A stretch of DNA of 64,000 nucleotides from Acetobacter farinalis (lineage in GTDB: Bacteria > Pseudomonadota > Alphaproteobacteria > Acetobacterales > Acetobacteraceae): NCBI RefSeq assembly GCF_011516935.1, contig NZ_WOTF01000001.1, positions 186,001 through 250,000 on the forward strand, in the 5' to 3' direction. Shown piece after piece: positions 55,367 through 63,585 of this stretch. The notes under the pieces are model-generated. The model ran no database searches and had not been told where the DNA came from. It saw only the letters and a program-made list of their open reading frames with translations. The position numbers and the translations under genes were made by a program. Position 1 is the first letter of the stretch. Every line of letters starts with the position of its first letter.

Positions 55367-56095
55367 ATGTCAGACCCCGCCGTGCCCTGCGGTGTGCTTG
55401 TCACACGGCCGGAGCCGGGGCTTTCTGAAACATGCGCGGCTGTTGCCGCGGCCGGGTGGGTGCCTTATGCGGCGCCCGCCCTCCATATCACCCCGCAGGT
55501 GGTGCGGTGCATGCCCGCGCAGCCCGCAGCCTGTGTGCTGACAAGCGGGCAGGCGGTGCAGGCCGCACAGGCCAGCCTTCCTTCCTCATGCCTCGTTTTT
55601 GCGGTGGGGGATCGCACTGCGCAGCGTGCGCGGGCGGCCGGGTTCATAGATGTCCGCAGCGCGCAGGGGGATGCCGAGGCTCTGGTAGCCCTGATAACCC
55701 GTACGCACGCTCCCTCCGCCGGAACGCTGCTTCTGCTCTCCGGCGCGCGGCAGGGGGTGGCGCTGGCGGCCCGGCTCCGGCTGGCGGGATTTCAGGTGGT
55801 GCGGCGCGTGGCCTACACGGCGCGGCCCGTGCAGCGGGTTGCCCCGGAAATCCTGTCCGCCCTGAAGGCGGGGGTGATCAGCCACAGTCTGTTTTTTTCT
55901 TCAGAAAGTGCGGCGGCCTGGATTGCCGCCCTGCCGGAGGCCGAGCGCGAGGCCGCGAGTCGAACAACCGGTATTGTCATCTCGCAGGCCACAGCCGCAG
56001 TCGTGCAGCGTGCCGGATGGTCGCGCGTTATGGTCGCGGCGCAGCCCACGGCACAGGCTGTGCTGGAGGCGCTTGGGCCGGGGCCACGGGTATAA
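55367..56095 (+). CDS. hemD: Uroporphyrinogen-III synthase
   Basis: Cyclises and inverts ring D of hydroxymethylbilane. HemD is poorly conserved; the assignment rests on position behind hemC, length (242 residues) and two-domain pattern: GVLVTRPEPGLSETCAAVAAAGW at the N-terminus, VFAVGDRTAQRARAAGF, GTLLLLSGARQGVALAARLRLAGFQVVRRVAY and FFSSESAAAWIAAL. The first domain looks shortened (LTSGQAVQAAQASLP). Start ATG 55367 is 13 bases after hemC. A terminator shared with secB follows. Confidence 0.92.
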   Translation: MSDPAVPCGVLVTRPEPGLSETCAAVAAAGWVPYAAPALHITPQVVRCMPAQPAACVLTSGQAVQAAQASLPSSCLVFAVGDRTAQRARAAGFIDVRSAQGDAEALVALITRTHAPSAGTLLLLSGARQGVALAARLRLAGFQVVRRVAYTARPVQRVAPEILSALKAGVISHSLFFSSESAAAWIAALPEAEREAASRTTGIVISQATAAVVQRAGWSRVMVAAQPTAQAVLEALGPGPRV

Positions 56096-56107
56096 AAACT
56101 CGGGCAT

Positions 56108-56143
56108 AAAAAAACGGCCCCGGAAAAATCCGGAAGCCGTTTT
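56108..56143. terminator. Bidirectional terminator between hemD and secB
   Basis: AAAACGGC (56111-56118) pairs with GCCGTTTT (56136-56143) and CCGG with CCGG inside, separated by a small mismatch and an AAAAAT loop. Runs of A and T on both sides fit termination of both convergent genes. Confidence 0.85.
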
Positions 56144-56209
56144 CACATCAGGAAGGCGAGGCCCGTGGTGCGTCAGCACCGCAGGCCAGCATTCTCAGAG
56201 CCAGTATTC

Positions 56210-56707
56210 TCAGGCATTGCCAGCGGTCTGGGGGAATTCCGCACGTTTGGCCTGCCACAGGGCAACAAAGTCGATCGGCTGAAGCACGATGGGCGGGAAG
56301 CCGCCATCACGCGTGACATCGCTGATGATGTTGCGAGCGTAGGGGAAAATCAGGCGCGGGACTTCGACCAGCAGCATCGGCTCGATCAGTTCCTGCGGCG
56401 GGTTGGTCAGCGTGACAACGGCAGCGTAGGCCAGTTCGGCAATGAAAACCGTGCGGCCAGCGGGGCCACCTTCGGTTTCCGGAGCTTCTTTCGCTTCGGT
56501 CTTGATGACCAGCGTCACTTCATAGACAGACTGGTCTTCCTGAAGGCGGCTGGCCTGAACATCAATGTTCACGGCAATGTTGGGCTGAGAGCGCAGTGTG
56601 GCAAAAATTTCAGCGCCGGCAGGCACTTCAAATGACAGATCCCGCGTGTACTGCAGGTTAATGGCCAGGGGAAGAGCAGGCGGCGTGGAGTGTTCAGAGT
56701 CAGACAT
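56210..56707 (-). CDS. secB: Protein-export chaperone SecB
   Basis: Cytosolic tetrameric chaperone that keeps preproteins unfolded and delivers them to SecA. The 165-residue protein has the conserved INLQYTRDLSFEVPAGAEIF, an acidic strand region, LAYAAVVTLTNPPQELIEPMLLVEVPRLIFPYARNIISDVTRDGGFPPIVLQPIDFVALW in outline. It ends in a short polar tail. It sits near the Tim44-like and Smr genes, an order seen in many alphaproteobacteria. A bidirectional terminator separates it from hemD. Confidence 0.97.
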   Translation of the reverse strand: MSDSEHSTPPALPLAINLQYTRDLSFEVPAGAEIFATLRSQPNIAVNIDVQASRLQEDQSVYEVTLVIKTEAKEAPETEGGPAGRTVFIAELAYAAVVTLTNPPQELIEPMLLVEVPRLIFPYARNIISDVTRDGGFPPIVLQPIDFVALWQAKRAEFPQTAGNA

Positions 56708-56848
56708 GGAAAATTACGCTTTCTTAATCAGGTCACACTGAGGCTTTCAGCGGTAGCATGCTGCCAGAGCTTCGCCAACCGCAAGAATAGGACGGCGCGA
56801 CATTAATAACTAAAGGGTCATGCGTGCCTGCGTTACGGTATTCTGCTT

Positions 56849-57367
56849 TCAGGCAGGCAGATGTATCCAGTCTCCATTTTCCAGACTTTCCCCGCACAGG
56901 CCCAGCAGAAACCACCAGTGTGAGACAACCAGTGTTTCTCCAGCATCCGGCTGCTGCGCCATGAACCGGCGGAAATGCCCCACGCGGCTGTGCAGCATGG
57001 CATCGCTCTCCGGCGCGTCCGACCACCAGACTTCTTCCAGCACATCAAAATTCAGGTGCGGCCAGCTTTCACACAGGGTCGAGGCAGGGGAGCCTTCATC
57101 ACAGGAATACATGGCGCGTTCGCGCACCAGCGGGGTAATTTCCGGCGTGATGTTCAGGGCGCGGGCAAGGGGGGTGGCTGTCTCCAGCGCGCGGGTGAAG
57201 GGGGAGACCAGAATGCGGGTAATGCCAGCCCCCGCCAGTTCCTGCACAAGGCGCTGCGCATGCACGCGCCCCTGTGTGGAAAGAGGGGGGTCTGACAGGC
57301 CGGGGTCACGCCCTGTGGCCGTGTACAGCCGGTTGAATTCGCTTTCGCAGTGCCGCAGAATGATCAT
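56849..57367 (-). CDS. Histidine phosphatase (phosphoglycerate mutase superfamily)
   Basis: A 172-residue protein with the phosphohistidine motif at the N-terminus, but as RHCES instead of the common RHGE(S/T); the catalytic Arg and His are kept. Further family features are GLSDPPLSTQGRVHAQRL, VSPFTRALETA (second Arg), ERAMYSCDEGSP, and VVSHWWFLLGL with the second catalytic His. The insert EVWWSDAPESDAML is unusual. Related eukaryotic/bacterial proteins dephosphorylate small molecules; the substrate is unknown. It has a 141-base spacer to secB with no strong signals. Confidence 0.88.
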   Translation of the reverse strand: MIILRHCESEFNRLYTATGRDPGLSDPPLSTQGRVHAQRLVQELAGAGITRILVSPFTRALETATPLARALNITPEITPLVRERAMYSCDEGSPASTLCESWPHLNFDVLEEVWWSDAPESDAMLHSRVGHFRRFMAQQPDAGETLVVSHWWFLLGLCGESLENGDWIHLPA

Positions 57368-57527
57368 GAGACAAGCAGATAGGAGCAGCGTTCCGGATTA
57401 GGCAAGGGGCACGGAGCGCATGGGGGCGCATTGTATCGGGGCGGGGGGTTGTCTATGTATAAAGAAGCTTCCTGAACGATAAGACCATGCCTGAAGCCCG
57501 GGCCGGTCGAAATTGGACGTGTGACAA

Positions 57528-58208
57528 ATGGATTTTTCTTTCGGCCATTTTCCGGTCGATCTGATTCTCTTCGCTCTTGTGGCGGCCTTTCTGGTCCTGC
57601 GCCTGCGCAGTGTGCTGGGGCGGCGGGTTGGCTTTCAGCCCGCCCCCATGCCTGTGCCGCAGCACCCTGATACCGCGGGGAAAGTGATAGACGGCAAGGC
57701 CGAGCAGGTTCCCGCCGCCGCGGAGTATGACATTCCGGCACCGGGCACCCGCGTGGGGCAGCTTCTGGCCGAGGTGCAGGCTCAGGAAGCCGGGTTTACG
57801 CCACAGCAGTTTCTGGCAGGCGCGCAGGAAGCCTTCCGGCAGGTGGTGAAGGCCTTTGCGGAAGGAGACCGCGCAACCCTGCAGGCCCGCCTGACACCTG
57901 CTGTTTATGCGTCCTTCGAGGCGGCCATTGCCGCACGGGACGCTGCGGGTGAAAAGCAGCGCAGCGAAATTCAGGCGATTCGTTCTCTGGCCATTGAGGA
58001 TGTGCGTCTGGTGAAGCTGGACGTGGGCACCGGTGCCGCCATTGATGTGCGTATCGTGTCAGATCAGGTCAGCCTGCTGGTGGATGCGCAGGGCCAGCCT
58101 GTAACCGGGACCGACGCCGTTACCGAATTTTCTGATCTGTGGACGTTTGAACGGCTGCTGGGTGTGAGTGGCACCGGCTGGCGTCTGGCTTCGGCGCGGA
58201 GTGCGTGA
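57528..58208 (+). CDS. Tim44-like inner-membrane protein (TimA)
   Basis: A 226-residue protein with one N-terminal membrane helix (FPVDLILFALVAAFLVLRLRSVLG), a linker, and a C-terminal Tim44 domain: FLAGAQEAFRQVVKAFAEGDRATLQARLTPAVYASFEAAI and ...DLWTFERLLGVSGTGWRL in outline. The family is homologous to the matrix domain of mitochondrial Tim44 and is typical of alphaproteobacteria beside secB. Its stop overlaps the following methyltransferase start (GTGA), so the two are translationally coupled. The 160-base upstream region must contain its promoter. Confidence 0.92.
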   Translation: MDFSFGHFPVDLILFALVAAFLVLRLRSVLGRRVGFQPAPMPVPQHPDTAGKVIDGKAEQVPAAAEYDIPAPGTRVGQLLAEVQAQEAGFTPQQFLAGAQEAFRQVVKAFAEGDRATLQARLTPAVYASFEAAIAARDAAGEKQRSEIQAIRSLAIEDVRLVKLDVGTGAAIDVRIVSDQVSLLVDAQGQPVTGTDAVTEFSDLWTFERLLGVSGTGWRLASARSA

Positions 58209-59050
58209 CAGCACGGAACGGGGCTGAGCCAAAGCCGCCTGCGCGTTCGCAGCGGTACAAGGTTGGCCAGCAGCAGATTGTCCGGGGAGACTGCCTGCGC
58301 GTCCTGCGGCGGATGCAGGCCGGGTCTGTGGACGTTATCATTACCTCTCCACCCTATAATATCGGCCTCTCCTACCGGAGCTATCCGGACAGGAAGGAAG
58401 AGGCTGACTATCTGGACTGGATGCTGGATGTCGCCCGTGCCCTGAAGCGGGTGCTGCGGGCTGATGGCTCCTTTTTCCTGAATATTTCGGGCTCTTCCGC
58501 CCAGCCCTGGCTACCGTTTGAACTGGCGGTGCGGCTGCGCGAGCTGTTTGTGCTGCAGAACCATATCTCATGGGTGAAATCCATTTCTGTGGGAGATGAC
58601 AGCTTCGGGCATTTCAAGCCCATGAACAGCCAGCGTTTCCTGCACCGTGGGCACGAGCACCTGTTTCACTTCACGCTGGGCGGGACAGTGAAGCTGGACC
58701 GGCTGAGCGCTGGTGTGCCGTACAAGGACAAATCCAACATCGCCCGCCGTGGGCATGAGCAGGACCGGCGGTGCCGGGGGGATGCGTGGTTTATCCCGTA
58801 TGAAACCGTGCGGGACCGCAAGGAGAAGTTCGATCATCCGGGCACTTTTCCCGTCGCCTTGCCGGAGCAGTGTCTTCTGCTGCATGGGCGGAAGCAGGCA
58901 AAGGTGCTGGATCCGTTCATGGGGACAGGCACCACGCTTCTGGCCGCGCAGCGCATGGGGTGTTCTGGTGTGGGAATTGAAATTGACCCCGATTATGTGG
59001 CCATCGCGCGCCAGCGCCTGAAAGAGGACAGGGAGACGCGGGAAGACTGA
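58205..59050 (+). CDS. Orphan site-specific DNA methyltransferase (beta class, TSPPY type)
   Basis: A 281-residue DNA methyltransferase in the beta-class order: catalytic motif IV IITSPPYNIGLSY at residues 45-57, then a central target-recognition stretch (~115-200), then motif X-like and SAM-binding motif I VLDPFMGTGTTLLAAQ at 234-249 followed by GIEIDPDYVAIARQRL. TSPPY is the form typical of N4-cytosine enzymes, though some N6-adenine enzymes share it; CcrM uses DPPY. No restriction endonuclease is adjacent, so it is likely solitary. It overlaps the Tim44-like gene by four bases and starts with GTG. Confidence 0.9.
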   Translation: MTARNGAEPKPPARSQRYKVGQQQIVRGDCLRVLRRMQAGSVDVIITSPPYNIGLSYRSYPDRKEEADYLDWMLDVARALKRVLRADGSFFLNISGSSAQPWLPFELAVRLRELFVLQNHISWVKSISVGDDSFGHFKPMNSQRFLHRGHEHLFHFTLGGTVKLDRLSAGVPYKDKSNIARRGHEQDRRCRGDAWFIPYETVRDRKEKFDHPGTFPVALPEQCLLLHGRKQAKVLDPFMGTGTTLLAAQRMGCSGVGIEIDPDYVAIARQRLKEDRETRED

Positions 59051-59169
59051 TAATCGAATGTCTGAATGATTTTCATGAAAATAATCGTTTTGACATTTTG
59101 ATATGTATCAAACACAACCCTGATAGCAGAGAATAAAAGATATTCGGTATTTCCAGAAGCTCAGGAGTT
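59051..59169 (+). promoter_or_regulatory. FNR-regulated promoter of the cytochrome c peroxidase
   Basis: The spacer contains TTGATATGTATCAA at 59098-59111, a perfect FNR/FixK-type site (TTGAT-N4-ATCAA). If it is a class II site centred at -41.5, transcription would start near 59146, with an A/T-rich -10 candidate (TAAAAGAT) around 59134-59141. A second palindrome, ATTTTCATGAAAAT, lies at 59069-59082. The region is much more AT-rich than its neighbours. Confidence 0.75.
59098..59111. promoter_or_regulatory. FNR/FixK-type binding site
   Basis: TTGAT-ATGT-ATCAA, a perfect dyad matching the FNR/FixK/Anr consensus, 58 bases before the GTG of the peroxidase. It suggests induction at low oxygen. 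Confidence 0.85.
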
Positions 59170-60609
59170 GTGGCGTTGCGCAGATTAATAGTTTCATTGG
59201 TAGGGGTGGGTGTTCTGGCTTATGGCGGGACAGTCGCGTTCCTGACCCACTTTGACCATGTAACTGCCCCCGAACTTCCTGCGGCGTCCCCCACTTTAAA
59301 GGACCCGGTGGCTCTGGCGGCGTTCAATGTCGTGAGGGAAGCACGGTGTGATTACTGCCATGCTGTTGGCCGTGATCTGCCTTTTTACTTCAAGCTGCCC
59401 ATTGCCAACAGGCTGATGGAAAAGGATCTGCACGAAGGGCTGCGCCACTTCCGCATCGAGCCTGTGCTGGAAGCGTTCAACGCAGGGACGCCGCCCTCTG
59501 AAGAGCAGCTTTCCCGTATTGAGGAAGTCATCACCCAGAACCGCATGCCGCCCACCCTGTATCTGCTCATGCACTGGCATGCGCATCTGTCTGACGGTGA
59601 GCGTCAGGCTGTGCTGAAATGGGTGGAGGAAACGCGCCGCAAGAACTACGCCACCACTGGGGCCGCACCACAGTTCGCAGCAGAGCCGGTGCGCCCTGTG
59701 CCGGAAAGCGTGCCGGTGGATGCCGCAAAGGTGGCTCTGGGCCGCAAGCTGTTCTTCGATAAAAACCTGTCTGGTGATGGCACACTGAACTGCGCAAGCT
59801 GCCATGACCTGAACCATGGTGGTGTGGACCATCTGGTGACGGCAACCGGCATTGGCGGCCAGAAAGGCCCCATCAACGTGCCGAGCGTGTATGATGCCTA
59901 CTTCAAGATCGCCCAGTTCTGGGACGGGCGCGCGCCTGATCTGGTTGCCCAGGCGGCCGGTCCGGTCATGAACCCGGTTGAAATGGGTTCGCATGACTGG
60001 CCTGCCGTGGCGCAGAAGCTGACTGCCAACCCGGACTACGCCTCCATGTTCCAGTCCGCTTACGGGCCGGATGCGCAGGTGGACCAGAACACCATTACCA
60101 CCGCCATTGCCGAGTTTGAAAAAACGCTGATCGCGCCGGACAGCCCGTTTGACGAGTATCTGAAAGGCAATGCCAGCGCGCTGAGCGAACAGGCAAAACG
60201 CGGATATGAAAAATTCAAGAGCATCGGCTGCTCGGGCTGCCATAGCGGCATTGGGCTGGGTGGTGGCGCCTATGAAGTCATGGGTCTGGAAGCCGATTAC
60301 TTCAAGGATCGGGGCGGCAAGATCACCGCAGCGGACGAAGGCCGTTACAATGTGACGCATAAAGAGTCGGACCTTCACCGCTTCGTGGTGCCCAACCTGC
60401 GTAATATTGAGCTGACAGCACCGTATTTCCATGATGGCAGCACGCAGACATTGAAAGACGCCGTGCGCAAAATGGCAAAATATCAGACGCCGGACAGCGC
60501 GATTTCCGATGCGGATGTGCAGGACATTGTGGCCTTCCTCAAGAGCCTGACCGGGACATATGAAGGCCGCTCTCTGGCCGATCTGGCTCAGCCCGCCCCG
60601 GCGCACTGA
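59170..60609 (+). CDS. Triheme cytochrome c peroxidase (quinol peroxidase type)
   Basis: Reduces hydrogen peroxide to water in the periplasm. The 479-residue protein has an N-terminal membrane anchor (LIVSLVGVGVLAYGGTVAFL) and three haem motifs: CDYCH at 60-64, CASCH at 208-212 and CSGCH at 354-358. The first lies in an extra N-terminal domain of ~150 residues, as in E. coli YhjA, a quinol peroxidase; the remaining two form the normal bacterial diheme core (ALGRKLFFDKNLSGDGTLNCASCH, PSVYDAYFKIAQFWDGRA, FVVPNLRNIELTAPYFHDGS). Electrons probably come directly from quinol. It starts with GTG behind a perfect FNR-type site, and a terminator follows. Confidence 0.95.
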   Translation: MALRRLIVSLVGVGVLAYGGTVAFLTHFDHVTAPELPAASPTLKDPVALAAFNVVREARCDYCHAVGRDLPFYFKLPIANRLMEKDLHEGLRHFRIEPVLEAFNAGTPPSEEQLSRIEEVITQNRMPPTLYLLMHWHAHLSDGERQAVLKWVEETRRKNYATTGAAPQFAAEPVRPVPESVPVDAAKVALGRKLFFDKNLSGDGTLNCASCHDLNHGGVDHLVTATGIGGQKGPINVPSVYDAYFKIAQFWDGRAPDLVAQAAGPVMNPVEMGSHDWPAVAQKLTANPDYASMFQSAYGPDAQVDQNTITTAIAEFEKTLIAPDSPFDEYLKGNASALSEQAKRGYEKFKSIGCSGCHSGIGLGGGAYEVMGLEADYFKDRGGKITAADEGRYNVTHKESDLHRFVVPNLRNIELTAPYFHDGSTQTLKDAVRKMAKYQTPDSAISDADVQDIVAFLKSLTGTYEGRSLADLAQPAPAH

Positions 60610-60656
60610 TGCTATAAAAAGAGTGGGATCATCCCGATAAACGGACTGATCCCTTG

Positions 60657-60702
60657 AAAAGCGGCCCATCAGCAGGTGATAAGCTTGCAGATGGGCCGTT
60701 TT
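60657..60702. terminator. Terminator downstream of the cytochrome c peroxidase
   Basis: CGGCCCATC (60662-60670) pairs perfectly with GATGGGCCG (60690-60698), loop of 19 bases, followed by TTTTC and preceded by AAAA. Confidence 0.85.
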
Positions 60703-60736
60703 CTGTTGGGAGAGGGCATAAAGGGAAGGAAAGCCA

Positions 60737-61387
60737 GTGGTCAGGCGGCGTCATCTCCGGGAAGAAGAAAAGGCGCTGTGGTCCATGGTGGTGCGGGACG
60801 TGGCCCCTTTGCACGCCCCCCGGCCGGAACGCTCCGCCGCGGGAGCGGAAGAAGCTGCGGCCGAGGCTGAGGCTCAGGCTCAGGCTCAGGGAAAGCGCCT
60901 GTCCCCGGTGGAGAAGAAGGTGCCCCGGCACAAGCGCCGTTTACAGACTGTGGAGCCCCTGCTGCTCGTGCCTCCAGCTCTCTCCTCCGCAACAACACCG
61001 CCCGTGCAGGTGCAGCGCGATCCGCATCCCGCAGAGGGGATCGGCCAGCGTCTGCCCGGTGTTGATACCTACAGCTGGCGCACCTTTACGGATGGCCGGA
61101 TGAAGGTGGAGCGGCGGCTGGACCTGCACGGCATGGTGGCGCAGGACGCTTATCGTCGGCTGATGGAATTCATGGATGTCGCCACGGTGCGCGGCCTGCG
61201 CTGTGTGGAAGTGGTCACGGGGCTTGGTTCGGGGCTTGAGGGCGGTATCTTGCGGCGGGAACTGCCGCACTGGCTGGCCCGGCCCGATATCCGGCAGAGA
61301 ATATTAGGGGTGGCCTACCCGCATGCGGGCAATAAGGGGTCAGTCCGTATTCTACTGCGCCGCCGCCGCGGGCAGGGGGCGTCCTGA
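60737..61387 (+). CDS. Smr-domain protein
   Basis: A 216-residue protein with a disordered N-terminal half and a C-terminal Smr domain. The domain carries the RRLDLHGMVAQDAYRRL motif (LDLHG) and VEVVTGLGSGLEGGILRRELPHWL (TGxG), typical of nucleases that cut RNA at collided ribosomes or nick branched DNA. The N-terminal region contains Ala-Glu-Ala-Gln repeats encoded by a hexanucleotide array at 60863-60890. It starts with GTG 60737 and its 3' end overlaps the convergent binding-protein gene by 36 bases. Tim44-MltA-Smr is the frequent alphaproteobacterial order; here the middle is different. Confidence 0.93.
   Translation: MVRRRHLREEEKALWSMVVRDVAPLHAPRPERSAAGAEEAAAEAEAQAQAQGKRLSPVEKKVPRHKRRLQTVEPLLLVPPALSSATTPPVQVQRDPHPAEGIGQRLPGVDTYSWRTFTDGRMKVERRLDLHGMVAQDAYRRLMEFMDVATVRGLRCVEVVTGLGSGLEGGILRRELPHWLARPDIRQRILGVAYPHAGNKGSVRILLRRRRGQGAS
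60863..60890 (+). repeat. Short hexanucleotide array in the Smr gene
   Basis: Four and a half units of GAGGCT/CAGGCT in frame, encoding Glu-Ala/Gln-Ala pairs. Unit length is a multiple of three, so slippage keeps the frame. Confidence 0.8.
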
Positions 61388-62620
61388 AGGATCATGCGCG
61401 CGGGGCGTCCAGTAAGGTGTCCAGCGCGGTGTATTGACCGCCAGCCAGCGCCGCAGGGCCAGAATGCGGTCCAGGCCCGGCATCATGTCCGCATAGGCGG
61501 CAACGCAGGGCATGCCGCTGGTGAGTGTCTGGAGTTGTTCACGCGCATGGGCCCGCAGGGGCTGGGTGCCTGCAGCGACCTGCGCGGCATGGCGGAAGCG
61601 GGCCACAACGTCCGGCGGTGTCAGGACCGGTAACATCAGCCCGGCTTTCAGGCTGGCAGCGGTGGCTGTGGTTTTCCAGACATCATAGAGCAGGCCGGAG
61701 GGCACGCGCTTTCTTTCCTGCCGGAAAATGGTTGTAAAATCAGGCGGCAGACGCAGGCGGGGGGAAACCTCTGTGGGCAGGATGTTGGAAAACAGGGCAA
61801 GGCTGCCTTGCTCTTCATCCTGAAGGGCGGCCATCCGTTCTTCATAGGCATCATCAAACGGGAGCTGGATCATGTCCACCTCATCCGCCTTCAGGGCGGT
61901 CAGGGCGGCATCCGGCGTGCCATAGCCGGGGCAGGGCAGAGGGCGCATGCCCAGCAGGTCCAGCGCGACAAGCGTAGGCAGTTCAGGCCCTGAAAGGGTG
62001 GAAACGCCCACCCGTAGAGGGCGACCCTGCAGGATGCTGGCAAAGGTGCGGTGCAGGCTGACCTTGCCCACGGCCACGGTGGGCTGGCGGCTCATGAAGA
62101 CAGGCAGCCAGCGCTGGGCGTCATAATGCACGCGGGGGTCACCGGTCAGGGCCGCCAGAAGGGCTGTGCCGGGGGCCACCAGCCCGGAAGGGGGCGTGGC
62201 CTGCTCCTGCTGAATGTCAAAAAGATTAGCACCGGTTACGCCGTCCCACCCGGTGGTCATGCGGAGGGGGAAGGGAGTTGTATAGCGCAGTTCGTCCGCC
62301 AGAGCCGGGGCCAGAAGGGCAGCCCACTGGCCGCACAGGCTGTCTGACGTGCCAGCGACAATAAGCGGGGCTGGTGGTTGATCATCCACCGGTAAAGCCG
62401 CGCGGGCGGGCCGGGAGGGGGCAAGACAGGCGGCAGCACTGCCCAGAAGGCCGCCCAGCAGCAGGCGGCGGGAGAGCGGTCTGGCGGAGGATGGAAGATC
62501 CGGCTGATCAGTGCGCGGCAAGTGCGGAAAACTCCCTGTCGTCTTGTCTGTCCAAGAATCCTTGAAAGGCGGCCCGATAAAATCAGGGAGATCAATCTTA
62601 CTGGACCAGCCTGATCGCAT
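61352..62620 (-). CDS. Tat-exported periplasmic binding protein (distant TctC/Bug-like)
   Basis: Up to 422 residues. The segment SRRLLLGGLLGSAAACLAPSRPARAA is a twin-arginine signal, starting about 45 residues from the first ATG, so the true start is probably later than 62620. The mature part resembles a type 2 periplasmic binding fold, with a distant match to TctC/Bug receptors (a P-L-I-V-G-T-S-D opening, YDAQRWLPVF, VGVSTLSGPELPTLVALDLLGMRPLP, ALKADEVDMIQLP). No transporter genes (tctAB) are adjacent, so ligand and partner are unknown. It follows hemF by 50 bases on the same strand. Confidence 0.65.
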   Translation of the reverse strand: MRSGWSSKIDLPDFIGPPFKDSWTDKTTGSFPHLPRTDQPDLPSSARPLSRRLLLGGLLGSAAACLAPSRPARAALPVDDQPPAPLIVAGTSDSLCGQWAALLAPALADELRYTTPFPLRMTTGWDGVTGANLFDIQQEQATPPSGLVAPGTALLAALTGDPRVHYDAQRWLPVFMSRQPTVAVGKVSLHRTFASILQGRPLRVGVSTLSGPELPTLVALDLLGMRPLPCPGYGTPDAALTALKADEVDMIQLPFDDAYEERMAALQDEEQGSLALFSNILPTEVSPRLRLPPDFTTIFRQERKRVPSGLLYDVWKTTATAASLKAGLMLPVLTPPDVVARFRHAAQVAAGTQPLRAHAREQLQTLTSGMPCVAAYADMMPGLDRILALRRWLAVNTPRWTPYWTPRAHDPSGRPLPAAAAQ

Positions 62621-62670
62621 CAGATTTCTGCGGCAAAATTACGGTCGTTCTGTTTCATGGCCTCGTTTCC

Positions 62671-63585
62671 TCAGGGCCATTTGACTTCGGGTGGCATGCT
62701 CATGAGGATGGCTTCCGTATGGCCTCCGGTTTTCAGGCCAAAGGTTGTGCCGCGGTCATGCAGCAGGTTGAATTCCACATAGCGGCCACGGCGCACAAGC
62801 TGGGCTTCACGCTGCTCGGGGGTCCACTCTTCCTGCATCCGGCCCCGGATAATTTCCGGGTAGGTTTCCAGAAAGGCCAGGCCGACATCTTTGGTGAACG
62901 CGAAGTCCTGCGCGGTGGCCCCGCTATCCAGCCGATCATAAAAAATACCGCCCAGCCCGCGCGGTTCATTGCGGTGCGGCAGATAGAAATACTTGTCACA
63001 CCATGCTTTGAAGCGCGGATAATATTCCGGGTTATGGCGGGCGCAGGCCTGCTCGAACCCGGCATGGAAGCGCGCGGCATCCTCAATGGCTTCAGCACTT
63101 TCGGGGAACATGGGGGTGATATCCCCACCGCCGCCAAACCAGCCCTGCGTGGTGATGATCATGCGGGTGTTGAAATGTGCCGCGGGTACCAGCGGGCTGC
63201 ACAGATGCGCCACAAGGCTGATGCCGGTTGCAAAAAAGCGCGGGTCTTCCGAAGCTCCGGGAATGGTCGCGGCAAATTCGGGAGAGAAGCGGCCTTCCAC
63301 AGTGGAGACATTCACGCCCACTTTTTCAAAAACCCGGCCTCGCATCAGGCTCATGACACCGCCACCACCGGGGGTGCCATCTTCATTCTGGCGCTGCCAG
63401 CTTTTCCGTTCGAACCGGCCAGCGGCCTCATGGCCGGACAGGACGGGCGTATTCTGCTCTACGGCGTCTTCTTCAATCTGTTCAAAAGCGGCACAGATCC
63501 TGTCGCGCAGCGTTTCAAACCATGTCTGGGCGTCGGCCTTCAGGGCTGTGTGGGCGGGCACAGAATACGCTTTTGTGGGAGTCAT
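62671..63585 (-). CDS. hemF: Coproporphyrinogen III oxidase, oxygen-dependent
   Basis: Converts coproporphyrinogen III to protoporphyrinogen IX using oxygen. The 304-residue protein shows the HemF blocks: [69 protein letters not shown] and [33 protein letters not shown] in outline. It uses oxygen, so an anaerobic counterpart (hemN) would be needed elsewhere if the organism makes haem without oxygen. A short stem-loop (CCCGGCT/AGCCGGG, 63610-63631) is in its 5' region. Confidence 0.97.
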   Translation of the reverse strand: MTPTKAYSVPAHTALKADAQTWFETLRDRICAAFEQIEEDAVEQNTPVLSGHEAAGRFERKSWQRQNEDGTPGGGGVMSLMRGRVFEKVGVNVSTVEGRFSPEFAATIPGASEDPRFFATGISLVAHLCSPLVPAAHFNTRMIITTQGWFGGGGDITPMFPESAEAIEDAARFHAGFEQACARHNPEYYPRFKAWCDKYFYLPHRNEPRGLGGIFYDRLDSGATAQDFAFTKDVGLAFLETYPEIIRGRMQEEWTPEQREAQLVRRGRYVEFNLLHDRGTTFGLKTGGHTEAILMSMPPEVKWP

